Below are positions 32,265 through 40,397 of a DNA stretch of 64,000 nt, piece by piece. Origin of the DNA: an uncultured Paracoccaceae bacterium (GTDB lineage Bacteria; Pseudomonadota; Alphaproteobacteria; Rhodobacterales; Rhodobacteraceae); assembly GCA_947497065.1 (NCBI GenBank), contig CANMEQ010000001.1, positions 572,208 through 636,207 of the forward strand, in the 5' to 3' direction. Position 1 is the stretch's first letter. Every line of letters starts with the position of its first letter. The notes under the pieces were generated by a model that ran no database searches, was not told where the DNA came from, and worked only from the letters and a program-made list of their open reading frames with translations. Position numbers and translations under genes: made by a program.

Positions 32265-32699
32265 TCACTCCGTCGGCAACGCCCGCGAATTTCCATCATC
32301 ATCCACAGACACAAACACGAATTCAGCGCTCGTCACTTTGGCCCCGTCTTTGGAATACCGCGCACGGGCCCAAACATCGATGTGAATGCGCATCGATGTG
32401 CGCCCCACTTTTTCCAGTTGAGCATAGAGCGTCACCTCATCGCCAACCTTCACTGGCCGCAAAAACTGCATCCCCTCAACCGCAACCGTCACACAGCGCC
32501 CTTGCGCCACACGCGCCGCCAAATTTCCGGCCGCCAAATCCATCTGCGACATGATCCACCCCCCGAAAATATCCCCCGCAGGGTTCGTATCGGCCGGCAT
32601 TGCAATGGTCCGAATGACCAAAACGCCTTCGTCTTGCTGGCGCCCGTGCGACCCACGCTCTTTGGCGCGCTCTAAAATACCTGCGTCTTCGGTGCTCAT
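32265..32699 (-). CDS. Acyl-CoA thioesterase, YciA-like hotdog fold
   Basis: The 144-residue enzyme has the hotdog block MPADTNPAGDIFGGWIMSQMDLAAG, whose Asp is the catalytic residue in YciA-type thioesterases. KVGDEVTLYAQLEKVGRTSM and a beta strand ending EFVFVSVDDDG follow. It hydrolyses acyl-CoA to free acid and CoA in the cytoplasm, and YciA types accept a broad chain range. Its length fits YciA with a slightly extended N-terminus (ERAKERGSHG). The start is ATG at 32699 with AAGGACAC upstream. Confidence 0.88.
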   Translation of the reverse strand: MSTEDAGILERAKERGSHGRQQDEGVLVIRTIAMPADTNPAGDIFGGWIMSQMDLAAGNLAARVAQGRCVTVAVEGMQFLRPVKVGDEVTLYAQLEKVGRTSMRIHIDVWARARYSKDGAKVTSAEFVFVSVDDDGNSRALPTE

Positions 32700-32895
32700 G
32701 CTGTGTCCTTCTTATCGTCTATCGGCCTTGAGTGCGCCGCGGCAGTGCCGCAGCTGTCGCATCGTGTCTAACCTATCAGCACACAAGGCGCATCAGTACT
32801 CTTAATCCCTCACGATTGTGTAAACTTTCCCCCGCACGCGCGAACATCCCTGTCCGCGATTGACGCCCAGCCCCGCCCGTGGCACTGCCCCTGTC

Positions 32896-34752
32896 ATGTT
32901 ACGCATCAAAGACATCACCTATTCCGTCGCGGGCCGCACCCTGCTTGAAAACACCACCGTCACGATTCCGGCGGGCCACAAAGTGGGCCTCGTGGGGCGC
33001 AACGGCACGGGCAAAACCACGTTGTTTAAAATCATCCGTGGCGAAATGGTCCTCGACACCGGCGAAATCGACATCCCGAAGGGCTGGAAAATCGGGGGCG
33101 TCAGCCAAGAGGTGCCGGGCAACGAAGTGTCGCTGATCGACACCGTCCTCGCCGCCGATGTGGAACGCGTGCAATTGCTGGCCGAAGCCGAAACCGCGAC
33201 CGACCCGGGCCGGATCGCCGACATTCAAACCCGTCTTGCCGATATCGATGCCTGGTCCGCCGAAGGGCGCGCCTCCTCCATCCTCAAAGGTCTCGGTTTC
33301 ACCGCCGAAGAGCAACTGCAACCCTGCTCAGCCTTCTCTGGCGGCTGGCGCATGCGCGTGGCCCTCGCCGCGGTGCTCTTCTCCGAACCCGACCTGCTGC
33401 TGCTCGATGAGCCGACAAACTACCTCGACCTTGAAGGTGCGCTTTGGCTCGAAGCCTACCTTGTCAAATATCCACACACCGTCCTGATCGTCTCCCACGA
33501 CCGCGAATTGCTGAACCGCTCCGTCGGTGGCATCTTGCACCTCGAAGACAAGGGCCTGATTTACTACACCGGCAACTACGACATGTTCGTCAAACAGCGC
33601 GCCGAAAAACGCGCATTGCTCACCGCTGCCGCCAAAAAACAAGACGCCAAGCGCGCCCACCTCGAAGCCTTCGTCAGCCGCTTTAAGGCCAAGGCTTCAA
33701 AGGCAAAACAGGCCCAATCGCGCGTCAAAATGCTGGAAAAAATGGAAACAATCCGCGCCCCCGAAGACGCGGCACGCACTGTTTTCACCTTCCCAAAACC
33801 CGAAGAACTCTCGCCCCCCATCATCGCCACCGAAGGCGTCTCCGTGGGCTACGGCGACACCATTGTGCTCGACAAACTCGACCTGCGCATCGACCAAGAC
33901 GACCGCATCGCACTGCTGGGCCGCAACGGTGAAGGCAAATCAACACTCTCCAAGCTGCTCTCGGGCCGCTTGGAAAAGAAGGGCGGCAAATTCGCCTCCT
34001 CCACCAAACTGCGCATCGGCTTCTTCGCCCAACACCAGGTGGATGAACTGCGCGTCGAAGAAACCCCGCTCGACCACCTTTTCCGCGAACGCGGCAAAGA
34101 AGGCGGCGCCAAGCTGCGCGCCCGCCTCGCAGGTTTCGGCCTAGGTGCAGACCAAGCCGAAACCGAAGTGGGCCGCCTGTCAGGGGGCCAAAAGGCCCGC
34201 CTGTCGCTCCTGCTCGCCACGCTCGACGCGCCGCACCTGCTGATCCTCGATGAGCCGACAAACCACCTCGACATCGAATCCCGCGAAGCCCTCGTCGAAG
34301 CCCTCACCGCCTACACAGGCGCCGTGATCCTCGTGTCCCACGATATGCACCTGCTCTCCTTGGTCGCAGACCGGTTGTGGCTGGTCAAAGATGGCCGCGT
34401 GAAACCCTACGAAGACGATCTGCAAGACTACCGCCGCCTCTTGCTCGCCCCCGACACGCGCAAACAAGACAAGGCAAAGCCGGTCAAACCCGCCAAGCCC
34501 AAAATCACCCGCGACCAGCTTCTCGCGCTCAAAGCGGACGTGCGCAAATGCGAAGACCGTGTCAATAAAATCAATGACATGGCTGAAAAGCTCTCCAAAA
34601 AGCTGGCAGACCCTGCCCTCTATGAAGACACCCGTAAGGGCGAGCTGGAAACCTGGAACAAGAAATACGCCGAAGTCCGCGACGCGCTCGCCAAGGCCGA
34701 ATCCCTGTGGATGGTCGCTTTAGAACGCTTGGACAAAGCCGAAAAATCATAA
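32896..34752 (+). CDS. ABC-F ATPase (translation-associated)
   Basis: The 618-residue soluble protein has two ABC domains with Walker A GRNGTGKTTLFK and GRNGEGKSTLSK, signature blocks SAFSGGWRMR and RLSGGQKARLS, and Walker B LLLLDEPTNYLD and LILDEPTNHLD. They are joined by a basic P-site-type linker (about 235-290) and followed by a C-terminal coiled coil. There is no membrane domain. ABC-F proteins act on ribosomes. I start at the ATG (32896, MLRIKDITYS), since the track's start is TTG. A Uup-like paralogue lies at 53613-55418. Confidence 0.92.
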   Translation: MLRIKDITYSVAGRTLLENTTVTIPAGHKVGLVGRNGTGKTTLFKIIRGEMVLDTGEIDIPKGWKIGGVSQEVPGNEVSLIDTVLAADVERVQLLAEAETATDPGRIADIQTRLADIDAWSAEGRASSILKGLGFTAEEQLQPCSAFSGGWRMRVALAAVLFSEPDLLLLDEPTNYLDLEGALWLEAYLVKYPHTVLIVSHDRELLNRSVGGILHLEDKGLIYYTGNYDMFVKQRAEKRALLTAAAKKQDAKRAHLEAFVSRFKAKASKAKQAQSRVKMLEKMETIRAPEDAARTVFTFPKPEELSPPIIATEGVSVGYGDTIVLDKLDLRIDQDDRIALLGRNGEGKSTLSKLLSGRLEKKGGKFASSTKLRIGFFAQHQVDELRVEETPLDHLFRERGKEGGAKLRARLAGFGLGADQAETEVGRLSGGQKARLSLLLATLDAPHLLILDEPTNHLDIESREALVEALTAYTGAVILVSHDMHLLSLVADRLWLVKDGRVKPYEDDLQDYRRLLLAPDTRKQDKAKPVKPAKPKITRDQLLALKADVRKCEDRVNKINDMAEKLSKKLADPALYEDTRKGELETWNKKYAEVRDALAKAESLWMVALERLDKAEKS

Positions 34753-34793
34753 CGCCTCTGGCCAGTTCTCAATTCCTCTCCTAGGGTCGCGCC

Positions 34794-35414
34794 ATGGATC
34801 CGAATTTTCTCATCACCGCCTTCGTTGCCCTTTTCGTGGTCATCGATCCCATCGGCCTCGCCCCCTTATTCGTGGCGCTGACCGCTGGCATGTCGACCTC
34901 AAAACGGTACCGCATCGCCGTGCGGGCAACCTTGGTCGCCGTGGGCATCTTGTTGGTGTTTTCCATCTTCGGCGATTCCATTCTCGCCTTCATCGGCATC
35001 TCCATGCCCGCTTTCCGCATCGCAGGCGGCATTCTGCTCTTCCTCACGGCCCTAGACATGCTGTTTGAGCGCCGTCAGAAACGCCGCGAAGACCAAGCCG
35101 ACGATGAAGACATCGACGACGATCCGTCGGTCTTCCCCCTCGCCATTCCCCTCATCGCAGGGCCCGGCTCCATCGCAACCGTCATCCTGCTGGTCGGCCA
35201 AACCGACAGCACCGCAGGCTTCCTTGCCGTTTTGGGCGTCTTGGCGGCGGTTTTGGCGCTAGTGTTTGCCATGTGCATGGCCGCCCCCGTTATCGAACGG
35301 TTTTTGGGAAAAACAGGCATCACGGTCGTCACCCGACTTCTGGGCATGCTGCTGGCGGCCTTGTCAGTCCAATTCGTTTTAGATGGCCTCAAGGGTTTCG
35401 GTTTGGGCGGCTAG
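34794..35414 (+). CDS. MarC family integral membrane protein
   Basis: The 206-residue protein has six hydrophobic segments and the MarC signature FVALFVVIDPIGLAPLFVALTAGMS, plus ISMPAFRIAGGILLFLTALDML and FPLAIPLIAGPGSIATVIL. A polar loop (RRQKRREDQADDEDIDDD) separates the halves. MarC was once linked to multidrug resistance but its function is unproven. It is 40 bases after the ABC-F gene and just before the protease gene on the same strand. Confidence 0.92.
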   Translation: MDPNFLITAFVALFVVIDPIGLAPLFVALTAGMSTSKRYRIAVRATLVAVGILLVFSIFGDSILAFIGISMPAFRIAGGILLFLTALDMLFERRQKRREDQADDEDIDDDPSVFPLAIPLIAGPGSIATVILLVGQTDSTAGFLAVLGVLAAVLALVFAMCMAAPVIERFLGKTGITVVTRLLGMLLAALSVQFVLDGLKGFGLGG

Positions 35415-35429
35415 CCCTATATCTAATCT

Positions 35430-35990
35430 ATGGATATCGGATTAATCATAGCGCTGGCGATCCTCGCCTTGCTGACTTTGTCATTTTTCGGCTCTGCCCT
35501 GCGCCATGACGGCGCGCGGAATGCTATGATTTGGGGCCTTATTTTCGTAGGCGTCACAGTTGTGGCCAGCGAGTGGGACAACGTCAGCCGCGCCTTTGTG
35601 CCCCAGCAAACAACCTTGGTCGATGGCCGCATCGAAGTCCCCAAAAGCCGCGACAATCACTTCCACCTGACGTTAACCATCAACAACACGCCCGTCGATT
35701 TCCTGGTCGACACAGGCGCCAGCCAAATGGTGCTCACCTTAGAGGACGCGACCCGCGTGGGCCTCAACCCCGATGACCTCGCCTTCATCCAGACCGCCTA
35801 TACCGCCAACGGCGCCGTCGCCACAGCCCCCGTGCGGCTCGACACGGTCAGCCTTGGCCCCATCGAAGACACTCGCGTGCGGGCCTCGGTCAATTCCGGC
35901 TCCATGGAAAAATCCTTACTGGGCATGTCCTACCTCAGTCGCTTTGAAAGCATCGAAATCCGGCAAGATAGGTTGATCCTCAGCCGCTAA
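35430..35990 (+). CDS. Membrane-anchored retropepsin-like aspartic protease (TIGR02281 type)
   Basis: The 186-residue protein has two N-terminal membrane segments (IIALAILALLTLSFFG and MIWGLIFVGVTVVAS). A pepsin-like domain follows with the catalytic DTGAS (VDFLVDTGASQMVLTLEDA) and a later flap/dimer region ending SLLGMSYLSRFESIEIRQDRLIL. This is the layout of clan AA bacterial retropepsin-like proteases of TIGR02281, which would be dimers on the periplasmic side. Substrate unknown. It is 15 bases after marC. Confidence 0.88.
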   Translation: MDIGLIIALAILALLTLSFFGSALRHDGARNAMIWGLIFVGVTVVASEWDNVSRAFVPQQTTLVDGRIEVPKSRDNHFHLTLTINNTPVDFLVDTGASQMVLTLEDATRVGLNPDDLAFIQTAYTANGAVATAPVRLDTVSLGPIEDTRVRASVNSGSMEKSLLGMSYLSRFESIEIRQDRLILSR

Positions 35991-35996
35991 CGGCAG

Positions 35997-36455
35997 CTAC
36001 TTCTCGGCCTTCTTTTCCCACCGGCCACTGTCTTGGCTCCAATATTGGGCCGAACAGCCCGCATCGGTCAGCGTTTTCCACTGCACCCGCGCCTTGGCCA
36101 AAGCATCCCCATCATAACCGTCAAACAAAATGCAAACGCGCTCGGCCTCCGTCACTTCTTGGGGCGACACATCCGCCCCCTGAACAGACATCACACAGGT
36201 GGCCCCATTGGCCGCTGTCTCCCCCACGGTCAGCAATATCGGCTGATCCGCATCATGATCGCCGCCCACCAACCCATGGGGCAAAAACGCCTCAGGCGGA
36301 CCGGACCACAAGGCGCGGTCCAGCTGTTCCATATACCCACGGTGGCTCCCGCGCACTTCAATCACCCAGCCCGCCGCGCGAGATTTCTCCAGCAACATCG
36401 GCAGGGTTTGCTCCACCGAACTTTGGGTCAAATGATAAAAGAACGCAGCGCCCAT
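35997..36455 (-). CDS. holC: DNA polymerase III chi subunit
   Basis: The 152-residue protein matches HolC: FYHLTQSSVEQTLPMLLEKSRAAGW, LDRALWSGPPEAFLPHG and the later ERVCILFDGYDGDALAKARVQW. Chi links the clamp loader to single-strand binding protein. It begins one base after the pepA stop, a neighbour order seen in many alphaproteobacteria. The two are cotranscribed. Confidence 0.92.
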   Translation of the reverse strand: MGAAFFYHLTQSSVEQTLPMLLEKSRAAGWVIEVRGSHRGYMEQLDRALWSGPPEAFLPHGLVGGDHDADQPILLTVGETAANGATCVMSVQGADVSPQEVTEAERVCILFDGYDGDALAKARVQWKTLTDAGCSAQYWSQDSGRWEKKAEK

Positions 36456-36456
36456 T

Positions 36457-37932
36457 TTAGGTCTCTTTCGTCTCGTAAACGTCTGCGATCAAACGGTTAA
36501 GTGCCGCAACACCCCAGCCCGTCGCCCCCGCAGGTGCCAAAGCCGTCTCCGCCTTGACAGAGGCCACACCCGCAATATCCAAATGCATCCAAGGCATGTC
36601 GTCTTTGATAAACCGCTGCAAAAACTGCGCCGCCGTGATGCTGCCCGCATCACGTCCGCCCACGTTTTTCATATCAGCAATCCGGCTTTTGATTTTCGCA
36701 TCATAGGCAGCCCCCATCGGCATGCGCCACGCGCCTTCACCCTCGGCCCCTGCCGCCTTCAAGAACCTGTTGCACAAGGTATCGTCATTCGAAAACGCAC
36801 CGGCATTTTCATGGCCAAGACCCACGATAATCGCCCCCGTCAATGTCGCCAGATTGATCACGCCCGTCGGCTTGAACCGCTCCTGCGCGTACCAAAGCAC
36901 ATCCGCCAGCACCAACCGCCCTTCCGCATCGGTGTTGATCACCTCAATCGTGTCGCCCTTCATCGACGTCACTACATCGCCGGGCCGTGTCGCCCGATCC
37001 GACGGCATGTTTTCCACCAATCCAACAAGCCCCACGACATTGGCCTTCGCTTTGCGCAGCGCCAATGTCTTCATCACGCCAGAAACAACACCCGCGCCGC
37101 CCATATCCATGGTCATATCTTCCATGCCACCGGCAGGCTTCAACGAAATACCACCCGTGTCGAACACCACGCCCTTACCGACCAGCGCAAATGGCGCTTC
37201 ATCACCACCGCCGTTCCATTGCATCACCACAACCTTGCTCGGCGACGCAGAGCCAAGCCCCACACACAAAAGCGAGCCCATGCCCAACTCTTCGAGCTTG
37301 TCTTCTTCCAAAACCTCAACCGTCAGACCAATATTTTCCATCTCTTTCAAACGGTTGGCAAACTCTTTTGTGGTCAGAACATTCGCAGGCTCGTTTGTCA
37401 GATCGCGGGTAAACACCACGCCCTCGGCAATCGCCATCATCACATCCGTCGCCGCTTGAACTTCATCCGGCGCGTTGGTCATCACGTCAATCGCACCCAC
37501 AGCATCCTGATCGGCTGTCTTATGCGCCGTGAATGCATAGCCCCGCAACGCGCAGCCATAGGCCACGTCCGCCATCCGCGAGGTCGCTCCCCCCATGATC
37601 AAAACATCAGATGTCCCACGTACCTTGGCAATCGATGCCCCAGCCTTGCGCGCTTCCTCAACACTCGGGCGGCGCCCCAATTTCACGACCATCACTTTGC
37701 CCGCCGCAATCCCCACAGGGTAGGACATCACCATGGCCTCGCCAATCTTGGCGCTCTCAAACGCCTCGCTTTCCACCAGCCGCAATAGCGATTTCTTCAT
37801 CAACGTGCTCAGCTTGCGCGCGCCCTGATCCAGCTTTCCATCCGGCGTGGCAAACACAACAATCGCGCCCTCGTGGGATGGCAAAACACTCAGGTCGGTT
37901 TCAAGAATGCGAACAGTGGGAAGATCAGTCAT
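36457..37932 (-). CDS. pepA: Leucyl aminopeptidase (M17, PepA)
   Basis: The 491-residue cytosolic metallopeptidase removes N-terminal amino acids using two metal ions. The N-terminal domain is typical of M17. The catalytic half has FALVGKGVVFDTGGISLKPA (active-site Lys and Asp), MDMGGAGVVSG and the NTDAEGRLVLADVLWYAQE signature, with a catalytic Arg within it. The length is normal. It is transcribed divergently from lptF across a region with twin palindromes, and holC follows at once. Confidence 0.95.
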   Translation of the reverse strand: MTDLPTVRILETDLSVLPSHEGAIVVFATPDGKLDQGARKLSTLMKKSLLRLVESEAFESAKIGEAMVMSYPVGIAAGKVMVVKLGRRPSVEEARKAGASIAKVRGTSDVLIMGGATSRMADVAYGCALRGYAFTAHKTADQDAVGAIDVMTNAPDEVQAATDVMMAIAEGVVFTRDLTNEPANVLTTKEFANRLKEMENIGLTVEVLEEDKLEELGMGSLLCVGLGSASPSKVVVMQWNGGGDEAPFALVGKGVVFDTGGISLKPAGGMEDMTMDMGGAGVVSGVMKTLALRKAKANVVGLVGLVENMPSDRATRPGDVVTSMKGDTIEVINTDAEGRLVLADVLWYAQERFKPTGVINLATLTGAIIVGLGHENAGAFSNDDTLCNRFLKAAGAEGEGAWRMPMGAAYDAKIKSRIADMKNVGGRDAGSITAAQFLQRFIKDDMPWMHLDIAGVASVKAETALAPAGATGWGVAALNRLIADVYETKET

Positions 37933-38090
37933 GCAAGGGCCCTCAAAGGTTGGGAAAATACGTCTTCAGCAATAGGTAGCCCGCGTCCTGCCCAAAGACC
38001 AGACAGCACTTGGGTCCGCGCCACAAATGAGGTAGCAACACGAAGATCAGACGCAAATCGCGTCAGTCCAACACGTCGCGAGAACGACAA

Positions 38091-38129
38091 TGCGCCTAAG
38101 GCGCATCACCAACGTGCGCCTACGGCGCA
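38091..38129. repeat. Twin 15-base palindromes in the pepA-lptF divergent region
   Basis: TGCGCCTAAGGCGCA (38091-38105) and TGCGCCTACGGCGCA (38115-38129) differ at one base and lie 24 bases apart, centre to centre. They are about 30 bases before the lptF start codon. They could be two operator sites for one regulator, or a REP-like paired repeat. The rest of the 37933-38157 region shows no gene. Confidence 0.6.
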
Positions 38130-38157
38130 ACACAAATGGCAACCGGGGGGATGACCA

Positions 38158-39306
38158 GTGGCACGATTTGACCGCTATTTGCTGTCTCAATTGCTTGTGC
38201 TGTTCGGATTCTTTTCGCTGATCTTGGTTCTCATCTACTGGATCAACCGCGCCGTGCGCCTGTTCGACCAGCTGATCGCAGACGGCCAAACCGCTTGGGT
38301 GTTTTTAGAACTCACCTCCCTTTCCCTTCCCAGCATCATCCGCGTGGTTCTGCCCCTGTCCGCCTTCGTCGCCTCCGTCTACGTCACCAATCGCATGGCC
38401 TCAGAATCAGAGCTCACCGTCGTACAAGCCACCGGCTATTCGCCCTACAGGCTCGCCCGCCCCGTGGTCTATTTTGGCGTGATCGTTGCCCTGTTGATGT
38501 CCGCACTTGTCCATATCCTCGTGCCGCTCTCCACCGAACAACTCTCCGCCCGCGAAACCGAAATCGCCGAAAGCATCAGCGCCCGCCTGCTGTCCCCCGG
38601 TGAATTCCTCACCCCGACCGACGAAACCACCTTCTACGTCCGTGACATCACAACCGAAGGCGAAATGTTGGATATCTTCATCTTCGACAGTTCCCACGCC
38701 ACGGCAAATGTCACCTACACAGCCGCCAAAGCCTACATCATCCGCACCGACCGTGGCCCGCAATTGGTCATGATCGACGGGCTGACCCAAACGCTCGACC
38801 TCGAAACAAACCGGCTTTTGACCGCAGGCTTTGACGAGCTGTCCTATGACATCAGCGGCCTGATAGGCTCAGACGAAGCGCCCCGCCGCTCCGTCGACAA
38901 CCTTCTCACATGGGACCTGCTGCGCCCAACGCCCGCACTTCTGGCCGAAACCCAACGCTCTGCCCAAACCCTCACCCTCGAAGCCCATGACAGATTTGCC
39001 CAAGTGGCCCTCGGCTTCGTCGCCGGTCTCGTCGGCTTTGCGGCCCTTTTGGTGGGTGGGTTCAGCCGCTTTGGCTTGTGGCGCAACATCATGTTCGCAG
39101 TCTTTTTGGTCGTACTACTCAAAGTCCTCGAAGGCGCGGGCGCAAGCCTCGCCAGCGAAGACCCCACACGCCTATGGCCGTTCATGTATCTGGCCGGCAT
39201 CGGCGGCATCGCCATCACGGCCCTGTTGCTCTACATCTCCGCACGGCCCTATTTCTTCAAACGCAAACCCAGCCGCACAGGCGCGCGCAGGCAGGTGACG
39301 CCATGA
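38158..39306 (+). CDS. lptF: LPS export permease LptF
   Basis: The 382-residue inner-membrane protein has three N-terminal and three C-terminal helices around a periplasmic beta-jellyroll. It starts ARFDRYLLSQLLVLFGFFSLIL and contains VLPLSAFVASVYVTNRMASESELTVVQATG, the LptF/G coupling region. With LptG and LptB it extracts LPS from the inner membrane. The start is GTG at 38158 with GGGGGG upstream; no ATG gives the right N-terminus. It leads lptF-lptG-lptD-surA-pdxA-rsmA and overlaps lptG by four bases. Confidence 0.93.
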   Translation: MARFDRYLLSQLLVLFGFFSLILVLIYWINRAVRLFDQLIADGQTAWVFLELTSLSLPSIIRVVLPLSAFVASVYVTNRMASESELTVVQATGYSPYRLARPVVYFGVIVALLMSALVHILVPLSTEQLSARETEIAESISARLLSPGEFLTPTDETTFYVRDITTEGEMLDIFIFDSSHATANVTYTAAKAYIIRTDRGPQLVMIDGLTQTLDLETNRLLTAGFDELSYDISGLIGSDEAPRRSVDNLLTWDLLRPTPALLAETQRSAQTLTLEAHDRFAQVALGFVAGLVGFAALLVGGFSRFGLWRNIMFAVFLVVLLKVLEGAGASLASEDPTRLWPFMYLAGIGGIAITALLLYISARPYFFKRKPSRTGARRQVTP

Positions 39307-40397
39307 TTTTGCACCGCTATTTTGCCCGCAAATTCGCCTGGACCTTCGTGATGACCCTGGGCGGGTTTTTCCTGCTGATGTTGCTGATCGATCTGGTCGA
39401 ACAACTGCGCCGGTTCGGCGGCGACGCCAGCGTCACCGCCCTGCTGCAACTCAGCCTGCTCAACCTGCCCAGCGGTTTATACAGCGTCCTCCCCCTAGTG
39501 ATGGTTCTCGCTACCATCGCAATGTTTTTGGGGCTGGCACGCTCCTCTGAAATGGTTGTCACCCGCGCGGCAGGCCGCTCCGCCTTGCGGGCCTTGGTGG
39601 CCCCCATGATCGTCACCTTGATCATCGGCGCCATCACCATCGCCGCCTTCAACCCCATCGTGGCGGCCACATCCAAAGAATTCGAAGTCCGCGAAACCGC
39701 CCTGCGCTCTGCCGGATCCTCTGTCCTGTCCATCTCGGCCCAAGGCCTGTGGCTGCGCCAAGGCTCACAAGACAGCCAAACGGTCATCCGTGCCGCCCGC
39801 ACCAACCTTGACGGCACGCAATTGCAAAACGTCACCTTCCTGACCTTCACCCCCACAGGCGGCGCCACCCGCCGGATCGAAGCCGAAACCGCCGTTCTAT
39901 CCGCTGGCGCATGGACCCTAACAAACGCCAAATCTTGGCCCCTCAACACCGCCCAAGTCGCCGAAACACGCGCCACCACCCACGACAGCCTGCGCATCCC
40001 CTCAACACTCACCGCCGACGAAATCCGCGACAGTTTCGGCGAACCCGCCTCAATCCCCATCTGGGAACTGCCCGCCTTCATTGAACGGCTCCAAGTGGCC
40101 GGATTTTCGGCCACACGTCATCAGGTCTGGCTGCATATCGAACTGGCCCAACCTGCGTTCCTGCTGGCCATGGTTCTCATCGGCGCCAGCTTCACCATGC
40201 GCAGCCAACGGGGCGGACGGACGGGCGTGATGGTCCTCACCGCCATTTTGCTGTGTTTCGCCCTGTTCTTTTTACGAAATTTCGCGCAAATCTTGGGCGA
40301 GAACGGCCAGATTCCCGCGATTTTGGCCGCATGGGCACCGCCTCTGGCCGCCATTGGCGCGGCCTTGGGCTATTTATTGCATCTGGAGGACGGTTGA
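39303..40397 (+). CDS. lptG: LPS export permease LptG
   Basis: The 364-residue partner of LptF begins ILHRYFARKFAWTFVMTLGGFFLLM and contains LPLVMVLATIAMFLGLARSSEMVVTRAAG, the LptG version of the coupling helix. Three C-terminal helices end in AAWAPPLAAIGAALGYLLHLEDG. It forms the LptB2FG transporter core with LptF. I start at the ATG that overlaps the lptF stop (ATGA), not the track's 39078. It overlaps lptD by one base (TGATG). Confidence 0.93.
   Translation: MILHRYFARKFAWTFVMTLGGFFLLMLLIDLVEQLRRFGGDASVTALLQLSLLNLPSGLYSVLPLVMVLATIAMFLGLARSSEMVVTRAAGRSALRALVAPMIVTLIIGAITIAAFNPIVAATSKEFEVRETALRSAGSSVLSISAQGLWLRQGSQDSQTVIRAARTNLDGTQLQNVTFLTFTPTGGATRRIEAETAVLSAGAWTLTNAKSWPLNTAQVAETRATTHDSLRIPSTLTADEIRDSFGEPASIPIWELPAFIERLQVAGFSATRHQVWLHIELAQPAFLLAMVLIGASFTMRSQRGGRTGVMVLTAILLCFALFFLRNFAQILGENGQIPAILAAWAPPLAAIGAALGYLLHLEDG

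Noticed and set aside
36583-37788. 401-residue plus-strand ORF opposite pepA
   Set aside because: The His/Arg-rich translation is typical of the complement of a GC-rich gene. pepA is certain.
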